Shown: piece by piece, positions 29,328-38,128 of the stretch
How positions within the stretch are numbered: position 1 is the first letter of the stretch
Layout of the letters: each line of letters begins with the position of its first letter
From: CAVPDG01 sp963702535
GTDB lineage: Bacteria > Chloroflexota > Anaerolineae > Anaerolineales > UBA4823
Direction: 5' to 3'
Assembly: GCA_963702535.1 (NCBI GenBank)
Contig: CAVPDG010000018.1
Span: 1 to 64,000 of the forward strand
DNA: 64,000 nucleotides
Program-made: the position numbers and the translations under genes
The notes under the pieces: generated by a model
The model's input: only the letters and a program-made list of their open reading frames with translations
What the model was told of the DNA's origin: nothing
Databases searched by the model: none

Positions 29328-30820
29328 TTACGCATCTTGTTCTACTGAATCCAGGTGCTCAATCAAGCGCATGGCTCCAGTAACTGCCCGCTGCTCTGAA
29401 ATCCTCTCGCAATGCAACAGGCTGGGGATGGACTTGAAAGATCAGGTCTGGGACAGCGTATTTTTCCTGCAGCTTCCACCCACCGGGTGGATAGTCGTCT
29501 GCACGCGGGAGATAACCGATCGTACCGTTCGAATATCCCAGCACAAAGGTGTTGAGATAGGGTGATTGCTCCCGGATCGCCAGACCCGTTTCGAAAAACA
29601 GCTCGGCGTTCATGCCGGCAATCACGATATCGTTAAACCGTATCACCTGGACAAACAGATCGCATGTCGGATGACCGTGCCGGACGGCGTCAACCAGCAC
29701 CCGAGCCCAATCCTCGTACTTTTCAGCAACCCGCACTTCCCATTCTTGAGCATCACTCCGCCTGCGTTCGGCCACGATATTCTGCCATTGAACATGCAAT
29801 GGCTTCGGCCTCCGCCAGCGAGGGCAATTCAACATACTCCAGAGAAATCGGCTCTGCTCAACTACACCCAGGTATGGACGCGGAACCTCTTCTCTCCGGA
29901 ACCCAGGGTGTAAATAGGATATTGGGAACATTACCCAAGGGTCTGCGCTCCCCTGGTCGCAGATTGGTGCGTATGTTGGCAGCAACCTTCAGCGCCTCTG
30001 CCCCCAGGGTCATGCCAACCCGGTTCTTGGTCTCACGACAATCGAGCTCATAACCCATGCCGACTGCAGGATTAATGTTCCCGCCGCAGCCTTGTAGGAA
30101 GATCGCTAAACCACCCAGGTTTTTTTCAAGCACCTGGCGCGCTGCTCCGGGAAAATCAGACGAGGCCACAGCAGAACGCGGACCCATTGTCACCGGATGG
30201 CAGGAATAGCGAAAGAGAACGGCGATCGGTCTGCCATCCAGATCATCCACACGGATGATACCGACAGAAGGATCGATATCGGGTGTTCAGGCTCTACACC
30301 GAGAACGTCATAACCGGCGCGGTATCTCACGACGGTAGGCGCCAATATGGCACTCCCCCAACCGGCTCCGATGCGGGCAGGCTGGAGCTTTTGGTCTAGC
30401 CTCGGCGCAGCTTCGACGAGCCAGCGAGATGAGAGAGCGCCGGTATTGTTCTTTGAGAGCCATCTGTTCTTCGGAATCCGGCATGTAATCAGGCAATGGC
30501 CACGCCGGTAGTGCGTGTGGCTTGTGTTGAGCAAGACATGTGAGACGGGAATGTCCAGCGCCTGGGCAACCTGTGAGACGCATTTCTTGCGCAGGACGCT
30601 GCCCATAAAGAGATATATCGATGCCAACGATGGACAAATCGATCCCGAAGATTACGACTTTTGTTTGTCCATCGCTAAGCACGATGAGCTGTAGCGGTTA
30701 AGTCGCTCTCGATACGCCTGCACAGGATTGCCATAACAGACGAAAGCCGGTACTGGCGCGTAGCGAGGGGTGAGGATTAATGGTCCGGCGAGCAGCTCCC
30801 GCATACAGCCTGTCAGACAT
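29328..30820 (-). CDS. Neutral/alkaline ceramidase-fold protein, paralogue C, many frameshifts
   Basis: About 496 residues. GGAGGA lies 4 bases before ATG 30820 and the product opens MSDRLYAGAARRTINPHPSL, aligning with B. Later blocks: DIPVSHVLLNTSHTHYRRG, FRYSCHPVTMGPRSAVASSD, GGLAIFLQGCGGNINPAVGM, and YSNGTIGYLPRADDYPPGGW. A one-base shift near 29385 gives EQRAVTGAMRLIEHLDSVEQ and TAA 29328-29330. Frameshifts are at least five; it may be a decaying copy or heavily miscalled. Confidence 0.7.
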
Positions 30821-30938
30821 TCATTCCTCCAGAATGGGTCAACCGCTATCCTGGCCGAACTAATTCAAATCAAATGGCCGATAAAAACCGCAAGGCGAAT
30901 AGTTCCTGATCTATCTCATGAACAATCTTCGCGCTGAA

Positions 30939-31662
30939 TCAGCCCTGCATATGGTGCTGGAAAAATGGAGGGATGTTCGTTCCCTCCGGGTTGCGCTCCC
31001 AGATCAGCCTGATCTCTTCGCCGGACATGCTGCTATGGCGTTTGACAGCCTGCTCCGCCAGCAGTGGCAGCCCACAGCGGATTGCCTGGAAGATCTCGGT
31101 GTGCAAATCAACCATTTCCTGGCTGCCGGGCCAATCCAGAGCCTGGGAAGCCTGGATGAACAACCAGATATATGTTTTCATGCTCGATCCACTGCCGGTA
31201 CAGCCATTTATGCCCGGTCAGGCTGCACAACATCTCGTGGAACTTGCAGATCGAGTTGGCCGAACTTTTTCAGATCGTTCTTGGAAGCCATCAGCTCATC
31301 CAGGCAGGTTTCTAGCTTTTGGATTTGTTCCGGAGAGCCTTTTTCAGCCAGCAGGCGCGCTCCCAATCCCTCGATGACGCCACGCAGCAGATAGAGATCG
31401 TAAAGATCTTCGTAACACAGCTTGGTTACAAAGGTGCCTTTCCGCGGTTCGATCCGGACAACGCCTTCATCTTGAAGCATTTTCATGGCATCGCGCACCG
31501 GACCCGACTGACATCCAATTGCTCCGCGATTTCGGTCTCAATCAGGCGCTGTCCGGGGATCAGATCACCGTTCAGGAACATCTCGCGCAAGCTGAAAGCG
31601 ACGCGTTCCGCCAGGCTTTGCTGCTCTTCACTCTGCTCATCAATTGTGAAGGGTGCAATCAT
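30939..31662 (-). CDS. GntR-family (FadR/FCD) transcriptional regulator, two frameshifts
   Basis: About 240 residues. N-terminal winged helix: LAERVAFSLREMFLNGDLIP then GQRLIETEIAEQLDVSRxPVRDAM and EGVVRIEPRKGTFVTKL (joined across a shift near 31505). FCD-type C-terminal helices follow, with a second shift near 31195 before MVDLHTEIFQAIRCG. FCD regulators bind sugar acids or related carboxylates. Its own promoter region holds four TTGTTAACAA palindromes, one just after the -10, so autorepression is likely; it probably also controls the genes downstream to 21899. Confidence 0.85.
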
Positions 31663-31676
31663 CTCTGGTCTCCCTG

Positions 31677-31864
31677 ATTGTTAACAATTTTATTTTATAC
31701 CCGACTTTCCCGGTCGTCAAGCCTTGATTCCAACGCATGTATAGCCTATTTGTCAACAATAACTCGAATTATTCGGCGGTACACAACCGCTATATTGATA
31801 TATTGTTAACAACAGCAACCAAATATCGTCGGGCGATATCAAATACCCATAAGATTGTTAACAA
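31677..31864. promoter_or_regulatory. Promoter of the GntR gene with four TTGTTAACAA operators
   Basis: On the minus strand -35 TTGACG (plus 31715-31720) and -10 TAAAAT (plus 31692-31697) are 17 bases apart. Palindromes start at plus 31678 (TTGTTAACAA, just downstream of the -10), 31750 (TTGTCAACAA), 31803 and 31855 (TTGTTAACAA). The same set with nearly the same spacing lies at 32677-32862. Confidence 0.75.
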
Positions 31865-31895
31865 CCACATCCGCCAGATTCCCTTGCACCGAGAA

Positions 31896-32645
31896 TCAAC
31901 CTGGATGAGGCGCCCGGGACCACATGCGAACGGTGATGAAGCCGAATACCAGGATAAATACCATCCATCCGGCCAGGAGAGCCGGTGGAAGTCCCCACTG
32001 ACCCTGGAGCACATAGACGGTAGCAATCAACACCCCCAGGGAAACCATGATCACCGGGATCTGGCGCCCCATGGTCCATAATGAGTAGCGCGCTTCGTAA
32101 GCGGCGATCACACCGACCATCGGGAATACCGTAGCAAACCCCTGCAGGTTATTGCGCAGCAAAATCAAGAAAAGGACCACCACAGCGATCACCGGCAACT
32201 TGATCCACACCGGCAGTTGCGTCCGGTAATCTGGCTCTGTCCGGTCTGGCAGGCGCAGCAAGAGATAAACTCCAAGCGCAATAACAAAACCCCAGGTCAT
32301 CCAAAACGCAGCGTCCGTTCTGGGTAAGAGTGGAACCGCCAGCGAGCCCAGCACGCAATACCCTAAGGCGGCAAGGAAGATCGCCGGGATGATCGGCACA
32401 CGTAACCCAGAATTCAGCCAGCGCACTCCATGGGTAAACAGGAGCAGTAAAATCAAGCCCAGCGCATTGGTGACATCCACCGGGCGGGCGGCTGCCAGCG
32501 CCATCAGCGTGAACGGCACCGGCAGCGAAAGCATGAACGCTTTCCAGCGCGGCTGCCGCAAATACGCCAGGATCGTTGCCTGGATGGAAATGGCGAGGAC
32601 CAGCAAGAGGTCCCAGGGATTGAGACTGCCAACCAATGAGTGCAA
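31896..32645 (-). CDS. Hypothetical multi-pass membrane protein
   Basis: 249 residues with about eight hydrophobic helices (for example LLLVLAISIQATILAYL, IPAIFLAALGYCVLGSLAV, FVIALGVYLLL, LPVIAVVVLFLILLR, IPVIMVSLGVLIATVYVL, GWMVFILVFGFITVRMW). No known domain recognised. Its promoter carries the same operators as the regulator gene, so it belongs to that regulon; a role in transport or membrane anchoring is only a guess. Confidence 0.7.
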   Translation of the reverse strand: MHSLVGSLNPWDLLLVLAISIQATILAYLRQPRWKAFMLSLPVPFTLMALAAARPVDVTNALGLILLLLFTHGVRWLNSGLRVPIIPAIFLAALGYCVLGSLAVPLLPRTDAAFWMTWGFVIALGVYLLLRLPDRTEPDYRTQLPVWIKLPVIAVVVLFLILLRNNLQGFATVFPMVGVIAAYEARYSLWTMGRQIPVIMVSLGVLIATVYVLQGQWGLPPALLAGWMVFILVFGFITVRMWSRAPHPG

Positions 32646-32676
32646 AGGTGTCCTTTCACTACTCCAAAAGTCCGGA

Positions 32677-32862
32677 TTGTTAACAGTTGTATTCTATATC
32701 GTGGTTTACCACCCGTCAAGGCTTGACGCCAGCGGTTTTTTATGATATCTTGTCAACAATACCGGGTATAATTAGCGGTAAATCAGGTATAATACTAAAT
32801 CATTGTTAACAAGTCCTAGATTTGACCGGTAAACTGGACGGCTCTGAATATATTGTTAACAA
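32677..32862. promoter_or_regulatory. Divergent promoter region with four TTGTTAACAA operators
   Basis: Palindromes start at 32677 (TTGTTAACAG), 32750 (TTGTCAACAA), 32803 and 32853 (TTGTTAACAA). Minus-strand promoter: TTGACG (plus 32714-32719), 17 bases, TAGAAT (plus 32691-32696), driving the membrane protein. Plus-strand promoter: TTGACG 32723-32728, 17 bases, TATCTT 32746-32751, overlapping the second palindrome and driving the Gfo/Idh gene. The 312-bp gap has no gene. Confidence 0.75.
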
Positions 32863-32957
32863 TTTCAGTATCGAGCAATCATCCCCAATAGCGATCTGGC
32901 AGGGGTAAAAAATCCGTATGCTGCTGGACCAAACCTCATCAGAAAGCGAGATGCGCG

Positions 32958-34028
32958 ATGCCGTCTACCCCCAATAACCAAGCCAAACTCCGCGTCGGCT
33001 TCATCGGCGCAGGCAACTGGACGGAGTATAACCACATGCCGCTGCTCCAGGAGCGACCTGATGTCGAGCTGGTAGGGATTGCCACGCCGACGCAGGCTTC
33101 ACGCGACCGTGTGCAAGCGCGCTTCGGCATGCCCTACGCAACCCCAGATTACCGCGAGCTGCTCCAACAAGGGCTGGATGCGGTTGTAATTTCTTCGCCG
33201 CATGGTTATCACTACGAGCAGGCAAAAGCCTCTATGGAAGCCGGCGTGCATGCCCTGGTTGAGAAACCCATGACGCTGTTTGCCAGCGAAGCCTGGGACC
33301 TGGTGCACACTGCAGAGCGCAAGGGCGTGGTGCTGATCGTTCCAACCGGTTACCATTACCGCCCTATGGTCATGCAGGCAAAGAAAAAGATGGAAGAGGG
33401 TATGGTGGGGGAGGTTGAGTACATGCTCTGCCACATGGGCTCGGCGCTGCGCTCGCTGTATGCTGGCACCCCCTGGCCCTACGGCATGGAGAAAATTCCG
33501 GACCCCAAGGCTTATTACAGCGATCCCAAGGTGTCCGGCGGTGGGCAGGGCTATTCCCAGCTTTCGCACAGCGTGATGCTCTTGCTCTGGCTCACCGGTT
33601 TGCGCGCCACCGAGGTGTTTGCTTATATGACCGCACCCAACGCCCGGGTGGAGATGTACGACGCCGTTGTCGCCAAGTTCGATAACGGCTCAATCGCCAC
33701 CATCTCCGGCGCCGGAACCCAGCCGCCCAACGATACCAAACACGAGCTGGACATCCGCATCTTCGGCAGCCAGGGCGAGCTGCGCCTGGACCTGTACCGC
33801 GAGTGGCTGGAGGTTCACCGGGACGATAACAACAACTTCAAGCTGGAGGTCCAGCCCGGCGACGGCGACTATACCTGCGACGGACCGCTGAACCGCTTCA
33901 TCGACCTGATCCAGGGCAGGGAGAAAGATAATCCTTCCCCTGGCGATATCGCCGCTAAAACAATCGAGCTCGTCGAGGCAGCTTATCGCTCCTTCGCCAG
34001 CGGAAAACCTGAGCAAGTAATCGCCTAA
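32958..34028 (+). CDS. Gfo/Idh/MocA family oxidoreductase
   Basis: 356-residue NAD(P)-dependent dehydrogenase, intact. Rossmann motif VGFIGAGNWTEYNHMP (residues 13-28), the EKP motif in ALVEKPMTLFASEAW near residue 110, and the C-terminal His motif region GGGQGYSQLSHSVMLLLWL (near 195-213) with the catalytic-type His. First gene of the plus-strand set that continues with two epimerase-like genes and a sugar ABC importer; it probably oxidises the imported sugar or its acid. The operator cluster upstream places it in the GntR (31662) regulon. Confidence 0.9.
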   Translation: MPSTPNNQAKLRVGFIGAGNWTEYNHMPLLQERPDVELVGIATPTQASRDRVQARFGMPYATPDYRELLQQGLDAVVISSPHGYHYEQAKASMEAGVHALVEKPMTLFASEAWDLVHTAERKGVVLIVPTGYHYRPMVMQAKKKMEEGMVGEVEYMLCHMGSALRSLYAGTPWPYGMEKIPDPKAYYSDPKVSGGGQGYSQLSHSVMLLLWLTGLRATEVFAYMTAPNARVEMYDAVVAKFDNGSIATISGAGTQPPNDTKHELDIRIFGSQGELRLDLYREWLEVHRDDNNNFKLEVQPGDGDYTCDGPLNRFIDLIQGREKDNPSPGDIAAKTIELVEAAYRSFASGKPEQVIA

Positions 34029-34075
34029 ACTCTGGCTTCAACCGGATCAAACAGCAAATGCAGGAAATTACCTAG

Positions 34076-34934
34076 ATGAAAATTGGGATGCTGACCGGGA
34101 TCTGGTATGTAGCGGAGCAAGCAACGATCTTTGCCAGCCTGCAAAGGGCTGCTGCTCTCGGTTTCCGGTATATCGACCTGCATGGCTTATTCCATGCCGG
34201 ACCCACCCACCTGACGACAAAGCAGCGCAAAGAAGTCAAAACCGAGATGGACGCCCTCGGTCTCGTCCCCAGCAGCTATATCCTGCATTCGCCCATCAGC
34301 GTCCCTTCCGCCAAGCCGAAAGAGCTGGAAGAGTGTTTCTGCTATCTTTGTGAAGGTGTGGACCTGGCGCTTGCATGGGGCACCAACAACCTGCAATTGA
34401 ATGCCGGGCAGTGGGCGTACGGCATGCCGCGGGACGAGGCATGGACGAAATCCGTCCGCTTCCTCCAGCGGCTGTGCGATTATGCCGCGCCCAGGGGCAT
34501 CTACATCTGCCAGGAAGCCGAGCCGTATGTCTGGTTCATGGTTAACGATGTGCCCTCAACGCTCAAGATGATCGCCGATGTGGACCGCCAGAATTTTATG
34601 GTTTTGATGGATATTGGGCATATGGCTCTCGCGCGCGAAGGTCCCGATGAGCTAGCTAAAATCATCGATTGGATCATCCACGGCCATTTCAGCGATCACC
34701 AGCCATTCGTTCATACCAATCAAATCGTCGGAACGGGGATCACGCCCACAGTAGAGTATCTTGAAGTCCCTTTCAAAGCTGGATATTGATAGGAAGGTTA
34801 AGCGTTTCGGCTGTGACGAGCTGGTCATCAGCCTGGAGCTTGGCGTCCCCACTGACAAAATAGAAAATCCAGATGATTGGGTGCGCCGCTCGGTGCAAAA
34901 CATTTGCCAGATGTACCCGGATATTTCACAGTAG
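34076..34934 (+). CDS. Sugar phosphate isomerase/epimerase-like TIM barrel, C-terminal frameshift
   Basis: About 285 residues of the AP-endonuclease-2 / xylose-isomerase-like barrel. Features: MGLFHAGPTHLTTKQ-type early loop (LHGLFHAGPTH), GTNNLQLNAGQWAYG, ICQEAEPYVWFM with metal-type Glu, VLMDIGHMALAREG and WIIHGHFSDHQPF, the last two supplying further metal ligands. One frame ends at 34789; a shift near 34765 extends it through KVKRFGCDELVISLELGVPT to TAG 34932-34934. Ends 41 bases before a second barrel gene. Confidence 0.8.
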
Positions 34935-34975
34935 CCTGCCGGCTTGCCAATAAGCGGCTATAAAGAAATCGTCCG

Positions 34976-35801
34976 ATGAAAATGAGCCTTGCCATCCAAT
35001 CCCTGCGCAGCTGCACAATGGAAGAAGCGGCTGGCATCGCCCGCGCCCTGGGTTTCGACGCCCTCGACCTGGATGGAGTCATGGACACCACCCTGCAGCG
35101 CGAGAAGATCTTCAAGCTGGACCGTTCAGAGGTGCAGCGTGTCAAAGATCTGGGATTGAAAACGCCCAACATCCACTGGACATTTGCACCGGGCAGCCTC
35201 CTGCCAGCCATCAATGATCCGGACCCCGGGGTGCGCCAGGACAATAAAGAACAGATCAAGCGCCTGGCAGATTTTTGCCAGGCAGCCGGCATCGCCTCGA
35301 TCCTGGTTCTACCGGGGGTCATCCTCCCTGGACAGAGCCTTGCGGAGGGGCGCAAGCTTTCCGCTGAGGCGCTGCAGGATTATGTTGAGATCGCCCATGC
35401 TGCAGGATCTGGTGATGGGCTTTGAGGCTCACGTCGGCTCATCTTTCAAATCCCCCGAAAGCGCGGCCTGGCTGGCGGAGCAGGTTCCAGAGGCTGGGAT
35501 TGTGCTGGATTACGCCCACTTCGTCTGCCAGGGGTACACCCAGGACCAGGTTGACAGGCTCGCCGGGCAGACTTGTCACGTTCATTTGCGCCAGGCTAAG
35601 CCGGGTTTAATGCAAACCAAGCTGGAAGATGGTGTGATCAACTTCCCGCGCCTCTTCGATACGCTCAGGGAGGCCGGCTACAATGGCTACCTGTGCGTTG
35701 AATACGTTCACCAGGCTTATATCGGCGCCGATAACGTGGATATCGTCACCGAGTTGGTCAAGATGCGCAACCTGATCCGAAGGTACGTAACGCTGGATTG
35801 A
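34976..35801 (+). CDS. Sugar phosphate isomerase/epimerase-like TIM barrel, one frameshift
   Basis: About 274 residues. N-terminal MSLAIQSLRSCTMEEAAGIA with LGFDALDLDG, then IASILVLPGVILPGQS; frame changes near 35400, after which come MGFEAHVGSSFKSPESAAWL (metal Glu), GIVLDYAHFVCQG (Asp-His) and CHVHLRQAKPGLMQT (His), and a final glutamate in YLCVEYVHQAY. All expected metal ligands are present, so it should be an active isomerase or epimerase. Lies between a similar gene and the ABC binding protein. Confidence 0.82.
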
Positions 35802-35936
35802 ACATGCTTGCGTGACCTGAAAACCGGTTCGAACTTGAGATATTTTCCAAGGAGGTGATGCACCAAATAGCTAAACGAAGCCCTTGCCTCAACCGTTCTC
35901 ACTCAACCTTAGCATAAGTCAAATTCAGGAGGATGT

Positions 35937-36985
35937 ATGTTATCGAAGAAAACGTTCCTTGTTCTAATCGCCCTGGTGGCATTGGTCATCCTGGCGTTGG
36001 CAGCCTGCCAGCAAGCGCCGGCCACACCCGCCCCAACGGAACCGCCTCCAGCCGAGACGGAAGTTGCTGCTCCGGCTGAGACCGAAGCCCCAGCCGCCAC
36101 GGAAGCCCCGACTGAATACAAGCCCGTGATCCGCAAGGCAACCAAAGCCTGGAAGATCGGCTACGGCGACGGTCTGGCGGGTATCCCCTTCACCCAAGCG
36201 GTCACCGACAATATCAACAAAGTCGCCGAGGAGATGGGCGTCGAGATCGTCTACTGCGACAACGCCTATAACCAGGAGAAGACCGTCGAGTGCTCCAACA
36301 ACCTGGTCACCCAGGGCGCTGAAGGCGTCATCTTCGCCAACTGGGTGGCTGGCACCGAAGAGCTGGTCTCCGGCATCTTCAAGGACGCCGGTATCCCCTG
36401 CATCGCCTACGACGGACCCCACCCCGGCTGCGTCGCCTTCGGACCCGACAACTTCTCCTCCGCCAAGGAAGCCGGCAAGTTCCTCGGCGAGTACGCCAAA
36501 GCCCAGGGCTGGGACCCCAAGGATGTCCAACTCCTGCTGGTCTGGACCCCCAATGTCCCCGTCCACCAGGCGCGCGCCGAAGGCGCCACCGCTGGCGTCA
36601 AGGAAGTCATCGATATCCCCGAAGAGAACATCTTCGATATCCCCACCGAGCAGATGGGCGACGAGATCGCCAACGTCACCACCTGGACCACCGCTCACCC
36701 GGATGCCAAGCACGTCCTGTGCTTCGGTCACTCCGACCTGCCCGGCGTCAACTGCGCCCTGGCTCTCGAGCAGGCTGGCTTCCTGGGCAATGCCGCCGCC
36801 GCCTCCCTTGGCGCTTCCGACGAAGCCCTCGTCGACCTGCGCACCCGCACCGATGCCAGAGTCCATCTTCAAAGCCACCATCTCGTACTTCCCCGAGCGC
36901 TACGGCGAATAACTCATCCCCGCCATCGTTGACATGCTCGAAGGTAAGACGGTCCCCGAGAAGATCATCCCCGCCGTTTTGCTGC
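35937..36985 (+). CDS. Sugar ABC transporter substrate-binding lipoprotein, first domain copy
   Basis: Periplasmic-binding-protein type 1 (ribose/xylose-like) receptor. Signal helix FLVLIALVALVILALAA followed by lipobox Cys (residue about 23), then a Pro/Thr/Glu/Ala linker to residue 60. Binding domain: WKIGYGDGLAGIPFTQAV, EGVIFANWVAGTEEL, HPGCVAFGPDNFSSAKEAG. AGGAGG is 4 bases before ATG 35937. Compared with the second copy it has an extra A near 36855, a missing base near 36978 and an in-frame TAA at 36910-36912 (GAA TAA versus GAA CAA). The last conserved frame runs straight into the second copy. Confidence 0.85.
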
Positions 36986-37970
36986 CGTGACCCGCGAGAA
37001 CGTCAACGAGCTCTATCCGGCAAAACCCACCGAAGAGCCTGCTGCGACGGAAGCCCCGGCAGCCTACGTGCCCGAGATTCGCCCTGCAACCAAAGCCTGG
37101 AAGATCGGCTACGGCGACGGTCTGGCAGGTATCCCCTTCACCCAAGCGGTCACCGACAATATCAACAAAGTCGCCGAGGAGATGGGCGTCGAGATCGTCT
37201 ACTGCGACAACGCCTACAACCAGGAGAAGACCGTCGAGTGCTCCAACAACCTGGTCACCCAGGGCGCTGAAGGCGTTATCTTCGCCAACTGGGTCGCTGG
37301 CACCGAAGAGCTGATCTCCGGCATCTTCAAGGACGCCGGTATCCCCTGCATCGCCTACGACGGACCCCACCCCGGTTGCGTCGCCTTCGGACCCGACAAC
37401 TTCTAACTCCGCCAAGGAAGCCGGCAAGTTCCTCGGCGAGTACGCCAAAGCCCAGGGCTGGGACCCCAAGGATGTCCAACTCCTGCTGGTCTGGACCCCC
37501 AACGTACCCGTCCACCAGGCGCGCGCCGAAGGCGCTACCGCTGGCGTGAAGGAAGTCATCGATATCCCCGAAGAGAACATCTACGATATCCCCACCGAGC
37601 AGATGGGCGACGAGATCGCCAACGTCACCACCTGGACCACCGCTCACCCGGATGCCAAGCACGTCCTGTGCTTCGGTCACTCCGACCTGCCCGGCGTCAA
37701 CTGCGCCCTGGCTCTCGAGCAGGCTGGCTACCTCGGCAATGCCGCTGCTGCCTCCCTCGGCGCTTCCGATGAAGCGCTCGTCGATCTGCGCACCCGCACC
37801 GATGCCGAGTCCATCTTCAAAGCCACCATCTCGTACTTCCCTGAGCGCTACGGCGAACAACTCATCCCCGCCATCGTTGACATGCTCGAAGGTAAGACGG
37901 TCCCCGAGAAGATCATCTCCGCTTTTGCTGCCCGTGACCCGCGAAAACGTCAACGAGCTCTATCCGGCAC
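36138..37970 (+). repeat. Tandem direct duplication of the binding-domain coding sequence, period 948 bp
   Basis: 36138-37021 and 37086-37970 are nearly identical and offset by 948 bases (316 codons exactly). Differences are scattered silent-type changes plus a few indels, so the copies have diverged slightly and are not a pure assembly echo. Confidence 0.85.
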
Positions 37971-37975
37971 AATAA
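36986..37975 (+). CDS. Second substrate-binding domain copy, no signal peptide of its own
   Basis: Begins in the frame that closes copy 1 (VTRENVNELYPAKPTEEPAA), followed by a linker and the same binding domain again, ending KIISAFAAVTRENVNELYPA with TAA 37973-37975. No start codon, ribosome site or signal sequence separates the copies. Extra base near 37405 (AACTTCTAACTCC versus AACTTCTCCTCC) and a shift near 37930. It is either the second half of a two-domain receptor or a stalled tandem duplication. Confidence 0.75.
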
Positions 37976-37980
37976 CCAGC

Positions 37981-38040
37981 GTAGGGGCACGGCGGAACGC
38001 ACTCGCCAACATCGCGGCTTTATCGCCAGCCGTGCCCCTA
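37981..38040. repeat. Short palindromic element, copy 1
   Basis: Perfect 12-bp arms TAGGGGCACGGC (37982-37993) and GCCGTGCCCCTA (38029-38040) around about 35 bases; could act as a terminator-like hairpin after the binding protein or be a miniature mobile element. Confidence 0.7.
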
Positions 38041-38066
38041 TAAAAAGAATGACGATCATGGTATTT

Positions 38067-38126
38067 GTAGGGGCATGGCTATGAAATCCAACATCACTGC
38101 AGCCTAATCACCTGCCGTGCCCCTAC
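38067..38126. repeat. Short palindromic element, copy 2
   Basis: Arms GTAGGGGCATGGC (38067-38079) and GCCGTGCCCCTAC (38114-38126), 12 of 13 paired. Same length as copy 1 and 26 bases after it. The IS630-type element begins immediately after its right arm. Confidence 0.7.
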
Positions 38127-38128
38127 TA

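Noticed and set aside
35964..37953. Long minus-strand open frames opposite the binding-protein copies
   Set aside because: Gly/Asp/Val-rich antisense readings that mirror the duplicated plus-strand gene, with no start signals.
37981..38126. Two ordinary rho-independent terminators
   Set aside because: The loops are about 35 bases long and no T-run follows either hairpin; a small palindromic repeat element fits better.
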